A DNA stretch of 64,000 nt from CAMDPA01 sp965223035 (GCA_965223035.1 OZ244980.1:1860001-1924000), one strand, 5' to 3'. Counted from the stretch's first letter, positions 1 to 8,262 are shown. The notes: generated from the sequence alone by a model not told the origin. Numbers and translations are program-made.

Positions 1-342
1 ACCGGAATAGCTGCCGGAGATCACCATCGCGACACCTTCGCCGACCAGCTTATTGGCGATCGGTACGGCCTGGTCGGCCTTGGCCTGGTCATCATAGGTC
101 ACCAGCTTCAGGGGGCGCCCGAGCACACCGCCGGCTGCGTTGATCTGCGACACCGCCAACTCCGCGCCGAGCGATGCGGACTTACCGTCACCTGCCGCAA
201 ATCCGGTCATCGGCGCATGAAAACCGATCCGGATCGGGTCTGCTGCAAATGCTGCGCCTACCGACAGTAGCGCAGTGGCAGCCGCGGCCGACACGAGGGA
301 TGCAGCACCGTTCAAGGCGCTTCTTCTGGAAATCAGCGTCAT
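1..342 (-). CDS. Branched-chain amino acid-type ABC transporter substrate-binding protein (partial, N-terminal 114 aa)
   Basis: Periplasmic binding protein of the LivK/Peripla_BP_6 type, cut by the left window edge. The start ATG at 342 follows a good ribosome site (CAGGAG). The N-terminus carries twin arginines (SRRSALNG) and a hydrophobic Ala-rich stretch ending near AFAADP, so export is likely. After cleavage comes the family signature: IRIGFHAPMTG, then a segment ending INAAGGVLGRPLKLV and YDDQAKADQAV. It would deliver a small substrate to a LIV-type permease outside the window. It lies 17 bp downstream of the imidazolonepropionase-like gene on the same strand, so the two probably share a transcript and substrate. 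The ligand cannot be read from the sequence. Confidence 0.85.
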   Translation of the reverse strand, partial: MTLISRRSALNGAASLVSAAAATALLSVGAAFAADPIRIGFHAPMTGFAAGDGKSASLGAELAVSQINAAGGVLGRPLKLVTYDDQAKADQAVPIANKLVGEGVAMVISGSYSG

Positions 343-359
343 CGGTTTTCTCCTGTTTG

Positions 360-1658
360 CTATTGGTTGACACGTTGACCCCGGTGCACGACCACGCGAC
401 CGGACTTGACGACCGTGTCAACCATATTGGTTCCGAAGCGATTGATCACCCGGCGGTGGTCGCCCTCGTTCCAAATCAGTATGTCTGCACGCTTTCCCGG
501 CTCAAGCGAGCCCCGATCTGCTGCAAGCCCCAACGACACGGCGGGGTTGAGCGTGCTCATGTTCCATACCTGCGCGTATGAGAGGCGATAAAGCCGCGCG
601 GCAAGCTGCATCATCATTTGCATCGAGATGGACGGGCAGCTGCCGGGGTTGAAATCCGCCGATATCGCCGCGACCACGCCCGCGTCGATCGCGCGCCTGA
701 CGGCGTCAGGCATGTAGGGCTTGTCCGCCTCGCCGACGCCGTTAGCCAATAGCGGCGGCGTCATTTCCAGCATGTGCAGTGTGACGCCGGGAAAAAAGAT
801 GCCAACCGTTCCCGCCGCTGCCATGGCTGTGAGGCCAGCCATCGATGCTTGATCCAGGTGATCGGCGGAGGCGGCTTGGAGCTGGGCCGCGATCATAGCT
901 CCGCCACCGTCGCCGGTCTGGTCGGCATGCACGCGAACCTGCATGCCCAACTCGCGCGCTCGCCGGCCGATCCTCACGCACTCTTGTGCGGTGAAGCAGG
1001 CGGGATCGCAAGCGACGTCGCAATAACGCGATAGCTTCGCCGCGTCGGGTAGCATGTCGATCACCAGTTCGACGTAGTCCGCGCGCCGGTCCGCGAAATC
1101 GTCCGGCACCACGTGCGCGCCCAGAAACGTGGCGATCACGTCGACCGCGTGATCGAGCTCAGCCGTCAGCCGAAGCAATCTGAGCTCGTGCGCTCTCGAT
1201 AATCCGTATCCGGTCTTAGCCTCCAGCGTGGTGGTACCGTAAAGCAGCGCCTGGTCGAGATCGGCGTAGGCCTGGGCCCGCAACGCTTCGTCGCTGGCCG
1301 CCCGCGTCGCCCGGATCGTGGCATTGATGCCGCTTTCGAGGTTGGCACCACGAATCCGACCGCGGATCTTATCTTCATATTCGCCGCAACGGTCTCCAGC
1401 GTGCAGCAAGTGAGAATGGGCGTCGACAAACCCGGGGCTGACGAGCCCTCCTTTGGCATCGATGCACCGGCCGGCACGGAAGGCATCAGCGATCTCCGCG
1501 CTGTGCCCGACCGCCATGATACGGTCCCCACTGACCGCGATGGCGCCGTCCTTGAGCGTATCGAGCCGGTCGAGAGCCGCGCCGGTCAAGCCGCCTGGTG
1601 GGCCTGCGCAGGTCACCAGCTCTCCCGCGCCGATGATCAGCAATTCAACATCCTGCAC
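360..1658 (-). CDS. hutI: Imidazolonepropionase-like amidohydrolase
   Basis: Metal-dependent amidohydrolase, 432 aa from GTG at 1658 (a longer frame runs to 1796 but its N-terminus is not family-like). It resembles HutI, which opens 4-imidazolone-5-propionate to formiminoglutamate in histidine degradation. Visible: metal site His-Ser-His at residues 81-83 in PGFVDAHSH, AKTGYGL near 148-153, HADQ at 244-247, SADHL at 264-268, and the catalytic Asp335 in SADFNPG. The C-terminal SLEPGKRADILIW is typical of the superfamily. The family's usual GGG-I substrate loop after EYEDKIRG is altered (ANLESGINATI). No hutH or hutU is nearby, while a ureohydrolase is divergent across an operator-like palindrome. 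A true HutI and a related cyclic amidohydrolase are both possible. Confidence 0.75.
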   Translation of the reverse strand: MQDVELLIIGAGELVTCAGPPGGLTGAALDRLDTLKDGAIAVSGDRIMAVGHSAEIADAFRAGRCIDAKGGLVSPGFVDAHSHLLHAGDRCGEYEDKIRGRIRGANLESGINATIRATRAASDEALRAQAYADLDQALLYGTTTLEAKTGYGLSRAHELRLLRLTAELDHAVDVIATFLGAHVVPDDFADRRADYVELVIDMLPDAAKLSRYCDVACDPACFTAQECVRIGRRARELGMQVRVHADQTGDGGGAMIAAQLQAASADHLDQASMAGLTAMAAAGTVGIFFPGVTLHMLEMTPPLLANGVGEADKPYMPDAVRRAIDAGVVAAISADFNPGSCPSISMQMMMQLAARLYRLSYAQVWNMSTLNPAVSLGLAADRGSLEPGKRADILIWNEGDHRRVINRFGTNMVDTVVKSGRVVVHRGQRVNQ

Positions 1659-1706
1659 TGGAGTTCCCACAATCACCAGCCGCGCAACGGTCCTGTCCGC
1701 TTGACT

Positions 1707-1731
1707 TAGATTTCCGCATATCGGAAATCTA
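1707..1731. promoter_or_regulatory. Perfect 25-bp palindrome, probable IclR operator in the divergent promoter region
   Basis: Half-sites TAGATTTCCG and CGGAAATCTA are exact reverse complements around a 5-bp centre (catat). The site lies in the 110-bp gap between the divergent amidohydrolase and IclR genes, directly after TTGACT at 1701-1706. IclR regulators commonly bind such palindromes and autoregulate; binding by this IclR is inference. Confidence 0.65.
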
Positions 1732-1768
1732 ACCCGTTCTATGGGAAACGAGTCAAGGAGTTTGTGGG

Positions 1769-2494
1769 GTGCAAACCGACACGCACCAGGCGCCAAGCTC
1801 AGGCCACGTTCGTTCCGCCCTGCGGGCGCTGGAATTGCTGGAGTGCTTCTCGCCGTCCAGGCAGGAATTGAGCCTGTCGGACTTCGCCCGCGAAACGAAT
1901 TTGCCGGTCACCACCACGGCCAGGCTGCTTTCCACCCTGCAAACCACCGGTTATCTGCGCAAGACCGAGAGCGGGCGCTACGCGTGCGATACCCGACTGG
2001 TACGTTTATCGCTCGCGGCGCTGCACAGCCTCTCGATCTTCGATATCGCCGGGCCACATCTTGAAGCGCTGCGGGACGCCACCGGAGAGACCGCCAACTT
2101 GGCGATTCCGGGTCCCGATGGACGACCGGTCTATGCCAGGCAGGCGGAAAGCCCCCGCGCGGTTCGTCACAGGGTTTGGCTCGGCGAGTCGTTGCCCGCC
2201 GCTGGCACGGCGATGGGTGAAGCGATGTCGGGTGCGGTGAATGCTGACGGTTATGCGGTGCGTGAGGGCAGCCTTGAACCGGATGTGGCCGCCATCGCCG
2301 CGCCGCTTTACGATGCCAACGGGCGCATCGTCGGCGGTTTGAGCATCACGATGCCGCTCTACCGGGCCTCAAAGAGCAAGGTGAGGCGGTATGGCCGGTT
2401 GGTACGGGAGCATGCGGTGCAGGCATCGGAGGCGCTAGGTTGGTCGCGAACGACGGCGGGTGGTCTGCGCCGACGCGTGCGGTGCCTGCGATGA
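1769..2494 (+). CDS. IclR family transcriptional regulator
   Basis: 241 aa, GTG start at 1769 with AAGGAG at 1755-1760. An N-terminal winged helix-turn-helix (about residues 10-70; ALRALELLECFSPSRQELSLSDFA, then LPVTTTARLLSTLQTTGYL) is followed by an IclR effector-binding domain (DIAGPHLEALRDATGETANLA, and IAAPLYDANGRIVGGLSITMP near 170-195). The cysteine often seen in the effector pocket is not obvious. Its stop overlaps the start of the ureohydrolase as ATGA, so the two are translationally coupled. It probably senses the substrate or an intermediate of the divergent genes and acts at the 1707-1731 palindrome. Confidence 0.88.
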   Translation: MQTDTHQAPSSGHVRSALRALELLECFSPSRQELSLSDFARETNLPVTTTARLLSTLQTTGYLRKTESGRYACDTRLVRLSLAALHSLSIFDIAGPHLEALRDATGETANLAIPGPDGRPVYARQAESPRAVRHRVWLGESLPAAGTAMGEAMSGAVNADGYAVREGSLEPDVAAIAAPLYDANGRIVGGLSITMPLYRASKSKVRRYGRLVREHAVQASEALGWSRTTAGGLRRRVRCLR

Positions 2495-3441
2495 CGGAGC
2501 GGCTGACACAGCCCATTAAAGCCGGCGCGCCGACCTTTCTTGGTGCGCCCGCTTGCCATGATATCGATCAGCTTGACGGCGGCTTCGCCGTCATCGGCGC
2601 GCCGTTCGGCATGCCTTACGACATCCGCAACGTCCATTACGGCGCTTCCGAAGCACCAGCCGCACTGCGCGCCAAATCCGCGCGCTATGGTGGCATGCTC
2701 GACCGTTATGACTTTGATGTGATGGGCGAGCCGTTTGCCGGACTGGCGCATCCGGTGCGGGATTTGGGCGACGTGCGCGCCGATCCGCTGGATCTGCCGG
2801 GCAACGCCGCGCGCGTCTCCCAGGTCGTCGCTGCAGTCCTCAACCGGCGCTGTAAGCCGATTGTTCTGGGCGGGGATGATTCGACCACGTGGATGGCCAT
2901 TCGCGGCTTTCGCGATCAGTCTACGTTCACCATCGTACAGCTCGACGCCCATATCGATTTTCGAGACGAGGTCAACGGCATGCGCGAAGGCTACTCAAGC
3001 CCGATGCGTCGTGCCAGCGAGGCGCCGTGGGTTGATCGCATCATCCATGTCGGGACGCGGGGCTTGGGCAGTGCGCGCCGGGCCGATGTCGACGCCACCC
3101 GTGCGGCCGGAAATACGATCATCACGGCCCGCGAGGTCCGAGCGTCCGGCGCGGCGGCCGTTCTTGCTCAGATCGCGCCCGGCTCACGGGTCTACATTGC
3201 GTTCGACGTCGACGGCCTCGACCCATCCGTGGCTCCTGGCACCAGTGCACCACTGCCCGGCGGCCTCGATTTCATCGCAGCGCAAGACATCGTCAGCGCA
3301 CTGGCCAACGACCACCAGATCGTTGGCATGAACGTGGCCGAGCACTACCCCTCGCTCGACGTCAACGGAATAACCAGTCTGGTGATCGCCCGCCTGGTGA
3401 TGACGTGGCTCGGCATCGAGGCCCGCACCTGGATCGGTTAG
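2491..3441 (+). CDS. Ureohydrolase (agmatinase/formimidoylglutamase family) with a substituted metal ligand
   Basis: 316 aa from ATG 2491, overlapping the IclR stop by 4 bp; a longer frame from TTG 2440 is unlikely. Ureohydrolases use a di-manganese site to release urea or formamide from guanidino or formimino compounds. Visible: LGGDDS at 126-131, DAHIDFRDE at 152-160, DVDGLDPSVAPG at 239-250. The family ligand His in GGDHS is Asp130 here, and the usual NG-SHGT-RR stretch reads GYSSPMRR (168-174) without the His. The other Asp/His ligands are present. Together with the HutI-like gene this could form a two-step ring-opening and deimination route, but the substitutions make ordinary HutG or SpeB activity uncertain. 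Confidence 0.8.
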   Translation: MTERLTQPIKAGAPTFLGAPACHDIDQLDGGFAVIGAPFGMPYDIRNVHYGASEAPAALRAKSARYGGMLDRYDFDVMGEPFAGLAHPVRDLGDVRADPLDLPGNAARVSQVVAAVLNRRCKPIVLGGDDSTTWMAIRGFRDQSTFTIVQLDAHIDFRDEVNGMREGYSSPMRRASEAPWVDRIIHVGTRGLGSARRADVDATRAAGNTIITAREVRASGAAAVLAQIAPGSRVYIAFDVDGLDPSVAPGTSAPLPGGLDFIAAQDIVSALANDHQIVGMNVAEHYPSLDVNGITSLVIARLVMTWLGIEARTWIG

Positions 3442-3684
3442 CGGTGCACTGTTTGCTGTGATCGGAGATTGGGTGGGCGAGCAACTGCAATATTCTCATG
3501 CTGAGCCCACTCACGCCAATTAACTAACTGTTTCTGAAGAATAATTATCTCATGCGGTCGCGGTCTTTTCTTGTTCTCGTCACAATCGAAGATCACATCG
3601 TGAGAGGGGCGACCGGAACATCCCGGGGGAGGTGCTCGCACGCCGATTGTCGTCTGGGGCATCGGCGCGACCATGGAGCGCCAT

Positions 3685-4443
3685 ATGACACCAACGACGC
3701 CGTTGATGAGACATGAATCGCGGATCGGGAGTTTGTTCCTAACCGTAGTATGTTTGGTCTGGCTACTGATATTGCCGGCGGGTGCTGCCCTGTCGGCGGA
3801 CCTAGGCCGCGGTAGTTTAAAAGATCCGCCGCCGCAAGCGGCCTATGGCACAGCACCGCCTACCATTTGGACCGGCCTTTATTGGGGCGTAAGCCTCGGA
3901 TACGGTTGGGGAGAAAGCGAGCATTACTACGACCGGGGCAACAACCACGGCACCGAAACGCTCGATTTGGAGGGTGGGCTGGCGAGCCTGACCGCGGGCT
4001 ACAACTACCAAGTCGCGCCCGGCTTCGTGCTCGGGTTGGAGGGCGATGTTGGCGTGATGGATCTGTCTGCCACCGACAAGATCATCTTCGATGGTCACAT
4101 CTGGAAATCCGGATTTGGTGCGCTGTGGGGAACGGCTCGCGTGCGCGCAGGCGTCTTGCTCGGTGCGACGCTACTTTACGGAACCGGCGGCTGGGCCTTC
4201 ATGGAGGTGAACGAGGTCGGTATCGGCGACGCCGCCGGGCAGACGGCGACCAATGAAAGTTTCCGATCTGGATGGGTCGTCGGCGGCGGCATCGAGCACG
4301 CCTTTGCGCCCGGGGTGTCGGCGAAAGTCGAGTACCTGCATATGGACTTCGGTCGCTACAACGGCTACAGCGAAAATCGGGAAAAATACTACTTCGACAA
4401 CACGGTCGACCTGGTACGCGTTGGCTTGAACTTCCGATTTTGA
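3685..4443 (+). CDS. Omp25/31-like outer membrane beta-barrel protein
   Basis: 252 aa. The ATG at 3685 is preferred over the ATG at 3673 because GGAG at 3676-3679 is spaced for it. Signal peptide: basic start, hydrophobic core FLTVVCLVWLLILPAGAAL, cleavage near SADLG. The mature part begins with a Pro-rich segment and then IWTGLYWGVSLGYGWGES, the common opening of alphaproteobacterial opacity/Omp31-like 8-strand barrels. Alternating aromatic and glycine strands follow, ending VRVGLNFRF with a C-terminal Phe for BAM recognition. The AT-rich region upstream (TTAACT 3520-3525 and TAATTA 3542-3547, 16 apart) may be its promoter. It is a single gene and probably structural or adhesive. Confidence 0.85.
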   Translation: MTPTTPLMRHESRIGSLFLTVVCLVWLLILPAGAALSADLGRGSLKDPPPQAAYGTAPPTIWTGLYWGVSLGYGWGESEHYYDRGNNHGTETLDLEGGLASLTAGYNYQVAPGFVLGLEGDVGVMDLSATDKIIFDGHIWKSGFGALWGTARVRAGVLLGATLLYGTGGWAFMEVNEVGIGDAAGQTATNESFRSGWVVGGGIEHAFAPGVSAKVEYLHMDFGRYNGYSENREKYYFDNTVDLVRVGLNFRF

Positions 4444-4545
4444 GGCCGGGACGCCGCTAGCGATCTCGGCCCGATCGCTGGCGGCATTGATCTTTGTTCT
4501 GAGATTGGTTGCGGTTAAAGCGTTCCAGTGTTCGCTCCGACCATC

Positions 4546-4699
4546 CTAGATCATCGCGCCTTAAATCGGAACCGCAACGCCGGTTCCAATTGCGCCGGTT
4601 CCGATTTAAGGCGCAAAGATGATCGCTCTTAAAGTGGTGAGCAACTTTCTGCCTTTAATCGGGATCGTTCCGATTCCGATTAAAGGCAGGTTGCTCTAG
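4546..4699 (+). repeat. Family A repeat, full composite copy (two hairpins)
   Basis: Begins CTAGATCATC and ends GTTGCTCTAG. The left hairpin pairs GATCATC with GATGATC and GCGCCTTAAATCGGAACCG with its exact complement. A spacer with GCTCTTAAAGTGGT follows. The right hairpin pairs GAGCAAC with GTTGCTC and CTGCCTTTAATCGG with its complement. It is followed by a worn family B-like stretch (4700-4782: CACCCAATGGC, GTTGTGGATGGCC) that runs into the stop codon of the TRAP gene. Confidence 0.9.
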
Positions 4700-4779
4700 T
4701 CCCCACGCGGTCACCCAATGGCTTGATGTTGTGGATGGCCAGTTGTGGACGCGGGTCGCCAAGCATTAGAATCGGAGCG

Positions 4780-5781
4780 CTAGTTGGGATCATACATCAA
4801 CGACTTTAATTTCTTGTAGTCGACAAGATATCGAAGGCCGTCATTCTGCTTCCATTTCGAGGCGTAAATCGCCCTCAGATAGGCCTTTTTAGCAGCACCG
4901 GTCAGCTTAATCGACTTAATGCCCGCGTCCTTCAACTTTTGATCGTCTGCCGACAGTTTCTTGGCGACCAGTTCGTCGCTGTTTTTTTCGTATTCTTGGG
5001 ACAGTTTATTCAAAAAGCCTTTTTGCTCCGGGTTCAACTTCGCATAGGCATTTTTGTTCATTACCACGAAAAAAGTCGCACCGTAAAAATTGGGTTCAAT
5101 TTTGTATTTGAGAAAGCGCTGCCATCCGTACTTGGTGATGGACCCTCTGGGCCACGCCATGCCGTCCACCACGCCGCGCTGCAGACCTGTGTAAACATCG
5201 CCAGGCGCGATCGTCACCGGCGTGGCGTTCATGGCCTGCAACAATGCATTGTAGAGACCAGTCGACCGCATTTTTCGCCCCGTGAGATCGAGGCCAGTCT
5301 CATCGCTAATCTTTGGTTCGAACTTGGTATAGATGAAAAACGTCGAAGCCTTGAAGGCCGGCCAGGCAAGAATACGTGCGTTCAGCCCCTTCTCCCAGGC
5401 TTCCTGCAACATGTCCCAGGCCCCATTTCTGCGTAGTTCCTCCAATGACTTGTTATGCAGACCGACAAGCCGGGCCTCGTTCAAATCGCCGCCATAGTAA
5501 GGGGTCGGGCAAAAGATAATATCCAGAATGCCACGCTTGAGCGCCGCGCCCTGTTTGCGGAACGGCGTGATCTCGGGTCCGCCGATATACTTGACGTTAA
5601 TTCCGACCTTGTTGGCTTTGAGCGGTTCATAGAAGGTTTTGAGAAAGACCTCGACGTGATCGTGGGTGCGCTGTTGACAGGTGGAGACCTTTAATGGTGC
5701 TTGGGCAGCGGCTGGCGTCGCCAGTGGCAGCGCGACTGCCGAAAGGGCCATCGCCGACGGTAGTAAATTGAGGCGCTTCAT
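4780..5781 (-). CDS. TRAP transporter substrate-binding protein, DctP family (orphan)
   Basis: 333 aa from ATG 5781 (GGGAG about 8 bp upstream). The signal peptide MKRLNLLPSAMALSAVALP ends at TPAAAQA. The DctP fold is supported by MRSTGLYNALLQAMNATPVTIAPGDVYTGLQRGVVDGMAWP, the conserved region where an Arg binds a carboxylate and the VYTGLQRGVVDG stretch contacts the ligand. A Lys-rich C-terminus ends at YDPN. The DctQ and DctM membrane subunits are not adjacent, unlike the two other TRAP loci in this window, so it may work with a distant permease. The ligand is presumably an organic acid. Confidence 0.85.
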   Translation of the reverse strand: MKRLNLLPSAMALSAVALPLATPAAAQAPLKVSTCQQRTHDHVEVFLKTFYEPLKANKVGINVKYIGGPEITPFRKQGAALKRGILDIIFCPTPYYGGDLNEARLVGLHNKSLEELRRNGAWDMLQEAWEKGLNARILAWPAFKASTFFIYTKFEPKISDETGLDLTGRKMRSTGLYNALLQAMNATPVTIAPGDVYTGLQRGVVDGMAWPRGSITKYGWQRFLKYKIEPNFYGATFFVVMNKNAYAKLNPEQKGFLNKLSQEYEKNSDELVAKKLSADDQKLKDAGIKSIKLTGAAKKAYLRAIYASKWKQNDGLRYLVDYKKLKSLMYDPN

Positions 5782-6236
5782 GTAAATGCTCCCTATCTCA
5801 AGATCTCCGCCAATTGCTGAGACCGCAGTGGCGCAGTTTTGGCCACCAGAACCCGATTGTGACATCGCAACCCCGTATGCCGTCAAGAATTGGCTGATCC
5901 GTCACACCGCCCGGCATGTTCGCCTGCCGGCCAGCCAGGTCAGCGCGCTCGCCATGTGGACAGTCTTCGAGCGATCAGATCTGGTTTGAGGACGGGGTCT
6001 GCACGGAGCCGGCCCGCACACGCCTGCTGTGCACAGAACCCAATTGCTTTAACTCTGGCAGCGGGCCGGTAGCCGGTCGCGCTTGCCAAGGTGGGGGCAC
6101 GGTTGATAAGGCAGCCCGACCGGCGACCCGTCGTATGGACTGAGACCGAGATGGAAACGGGCCGAGCCCAGGGCTTCAAGCCGATCGAGGCATGCCACAC
6201 CCCTCGGGCGCCGTCGGTCGGTCGTGGAGATTGATC
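5782..6236. other. Intergenic region, nothing recognised
   Basis: 455 bp between the divergent TRAP binding protein and the dioxygenase. It must hold both promoters. I see no repeat copy, hairpin terminator or convincing reading frame here. Confidence 0.5.
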
Positions 6237-7034
6237 ATGGCGAGACTGCCAACGCTTTACGTGTCTCACGGTTCACCCAACCTTGCGCTCACGCCTGAGA
6301 CGCCGGCCTACCGATTCTTTAGCCGGGTTGCCGCGCAGCTGCCGCGGGCCCGGGCGATCCTGGTAATCTCTGCGCATTACTGCACGCGGCGCCCAGCCTA
6401 CGCGACGACCGAGCGGCCGCCCACAATCCACGATTTCAGCGGCTTCAACGAGCGCCTGTACGCGTTCAACTACGCTGCACCGGGCGCCCCCGACGTGGCG
6501 CGCGATGCCGCCCAGCTACTTGTGGCGGCGGGCTTCGAAGCCGATGAGGATGCCACGCGCGGCTATGACCATGGCGTTTGGGTGCCGCTTCACCTTATGT
6601 ACCCAGATGAGGCCGTGCCGATCGCTCAGGTCTCCATGCAACCGCTTGAGGATGCCAGGCATCATTATCGGCTGGGACAGGCGCTTAAGCCGCTGCGCGG
6701 CGAGGGTGTGCTGATCATCGCATCTGGCTCGTTCACCCATAATCTGCGCGCAATCGAGAGGGGCGGCCTGTACCATCCGCCGTACCCTTGGGTGACGCGC
6801 TTCGTCGATTGGATGTACGACCGGCTCATCGCCGGCGATCGCGCGCAACTGCTCGACGCGATGAACGTGGCGCCAAACGCCGCCGACAACCACCCTTATG
6901 ACGACCACCTGCTGCCGCTGTTCGTGGCGATGGGCGCTACGGACGAGGACGAACCGATAGTCAGACTGCATACCAGTTATGAATATGGCGTGCTATCGAT
7001 GGACACCTACCAATTCGGCCGCAGTCGGGCTTGA
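6237..7034 (+). CDS. DODA-type extradiol ring-cleavage dioxygenase (LigB superfamily)
   Basis: 265 aa, ATG 6237 with GGAGA at 6226-6230. It matches the YgiD/DOPA 4,5-dioxygenase group, which opens catecholic rings with non-haem metal. Visible: LPTLYVSHGSPNLAL at the N-terminus (metal His), ILVISAHYCTRRP (second His), IHDFSGF, YDHGVWVPL around residue 117 (catalytic His), IASGSFTHNLR, and C-terminal HTSYEYGVLSMDTYQFG. Length is normal. GST follows 54 bp downstream on the same strand, so a small operon is likely. The substrate is unknown; within this window it fits general catechol breakdown. Confidence 0.9.
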   Translation: MARLPTLYVSHGSPNLALTPETPAYRFFSRVAAQLPRARAILVISAHYCTRRPAYATTERPPTIHDFSGFNERLYAFNYAAPGAPDVARDAAQLLVAAGFEADEDATRGYDHGVWVPLHLMYPDEAVPIAQVSMQPLEDARHHYRLGQALKPLRGEGVLIIASGSFTHNLRAIERGGLYHPPYPWVTRFVDWMYDRLIAGDRAQLLDAMNVAPNAADNHPYDDHLLPLFVAMGATDEDEPIVRLHTSYEYGVLSMDTYQFGRSRA

Positions 7035-7088
7035 ACAGTGCGAGACGACAGGCTAATCGACGAACATCGCAAAGCTGGAGAGGATAAC

Positions 7089-7721
7089 ATGATCGATCTG
7101 TACATGTGGGGAACGCCGAACGGCAAAAAGATCTCGATCATGCTTGAGGAGATCGCTCTGCCTTATCAGCTCCACACCATCAACATCACGAAGGATGAGC
7201 AGTTCGATCCTGAGTTTTTGAAGATCAGCCCGAACAACAAGATTCCAGCCATCGTCGATCGGGACACGGGTATGTCACTGTTTGAGTCCGGTGCCATCCT
7301 GATCTATCTGGCGCAAAAGACGGGCAAGCTGCTGCCGGCCAGCGGCGAGCCGCACTGGCGCACTATGGAATGGCTGATGTGGCAGATGGGCGGGTTTGGC
7401 CCGATGCTAGGCCAGGCCCATCATTTCATGCGTGCCAAAAAAGGCGAGGCGCCTTATGCCGAGGAGCGCTACGCTAACGAAACCAAGCGGCTTTATGGCG
7501 TACTCGACAAGCGCCTCGGCGAGGTAAACTACGTTGCCGGCGATGACTACACCATCGCCGATATCGCGATCTGGCCCTGGGCCGCACGTTTTGAATGGCA
7601 TTTGCCCACAATCGGCGAGTACAAAAACGTTGTGCGTTGGTATCGGGCGATTGCCGAGCGTCCGGCAGTGCAGCGTGGCTTCGACGTGCCCGTGAAGACG
7701 GACGGCATCCCGATGCCATAG
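7089..7721 (+). CDS. Glutathione S-transferase, YfcG/YghU-like
   Basis: 210 aa, ATG 7089 after GGAGAGG. The N-terminal thioredoxin-fold domain carries LYMWGTPNGKKISIMLEEIALPY, the NKIPAIVDRD cis-Pro turn and the glutathione-binding LFESGAILIYLAQKTGKLLP. The helical C-terminal domain has LDKRLGEVNYVAGDDYTIADIAIWPW with the conserved N-capping box. The T-P-N-G-K-K active-site stretch is typical of the bacterial Nu-class disulfide reductases. It is probably cotranscribed with the dioxygenase and could handle reactive ring-cleavage products or oxidative stress. Confidence 0.88.
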   Translation: MIDLYMWGTPNGKKISIMLEEIALPYQLHTINITKDEQFDPEFLKISPNNKIPAIVDRDTGMSLFESGAILIYLAQKTGKLLPASGEPHWRTMEWLMWQMGGFGPMLGQAHHFMRAKKGEAPYAEERYANETKRLYGVLDKRLGEVNYVAGDDYTIADIAIWPWAARFEWHLPTIGEYKNVVRWYRAIAERPAVQRGFDVPVKTDGIPMP

Positions 7722-7722
7722 C

Positions 7723-7818
7723 CAGACCGCCCGATGGCCAGACCGCCAGATGGCCGGACCGCCAGATGGCCAGACCGCCAGATGGCCGGACCGCCAGATG
7801 GCCGGACCGCCGGATATC
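7723..7818 (+). repeat. Six-unit 16-bp tandem repeat
   Basis: Immediately after the GST stop, six head-to-tail 16-bp units of the form CAGACCGCCAGATGGC occur, with CAG/CGG alternating at the start and a degenerate last unit ending GGATATC. No spacers, so not CRISPR. Its role is unknown; the number of units may vary by slippage. Confidence 0.9.
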
Positions 7819-7930
7819 TAGACCTCTGCTAGCAACGATTTGGTCGCCCACCTCTGAGCTCTGCCCCACCTTCTACGGGCGCCCGAGGTCGGGCTGAACG
7901 TTGACAAGATCAGGTCCGCCTTAGGCGGAT

Positions 7931-7989
7931 TAGAGCAACCTGCCTTTAATCGGGATCGTTCCGAGTCCGATTAAAGGCAGGTTGCGCTC
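7931..7989 (+). repeat. Family A repeat, right-hairpin form
   Basis: GAGCAACCTGCCTTTAATCGG pairs across a short loop with CCGATTAAAGGCAGGTTG. Both ends are the GAGCAAC/GTTGC type, so this is the right hairpin alone. It directly follows TCCGCCTTAGGCGGAT (7915-7930), the typical 5' end of family B. Confidence 0.85.
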
Positions 7990-8262
7990 GCATCAAACAT
8001 GAGGGCGCCGGCAACGGGCGCGGTTTGACGGGCGGCTGCGCCGGCTCGTGCGTTGGCCATGCCTAACTTCATCGCCAGCGATCATCCCCTATAATCCTTT
8101 CGTGGATGATCTGGTTCGAGGTCAATTTCCCAGCGTTTTGGGACTTCATTGCTGCCAGCGGTCATTCGGCAGCAAGGTCGTGACCGACCACCGCTGGCCC
8201 GCGGTCTGGCACGCCTCGGCATCGGAGCGGTCCGGCACCTGAGCCGTCTCGCCGACCTCGGT

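Noticed and set aside
360..1796. Longer amidohydrolase starting at 1796
   Set aside because: The extra 46 residues overlap the operator palindrome and the iclR start region and do not look like the family; GTG 1658 fits the HutI N-terminus.
4546..4699. Family A copies as simple intrinsic terminators
   Set aside because: Stems are strong, but no T-run follows, copies occur inside a dead coding region and inside family B, and the composite/hybrid series indicates a dispersed element; termination may be a secondary effect.
7723..7818. CRISPR array
   Set aside because: Units are contiguous 16-bp tandem repeats with no spacers and no cas genes in the window.
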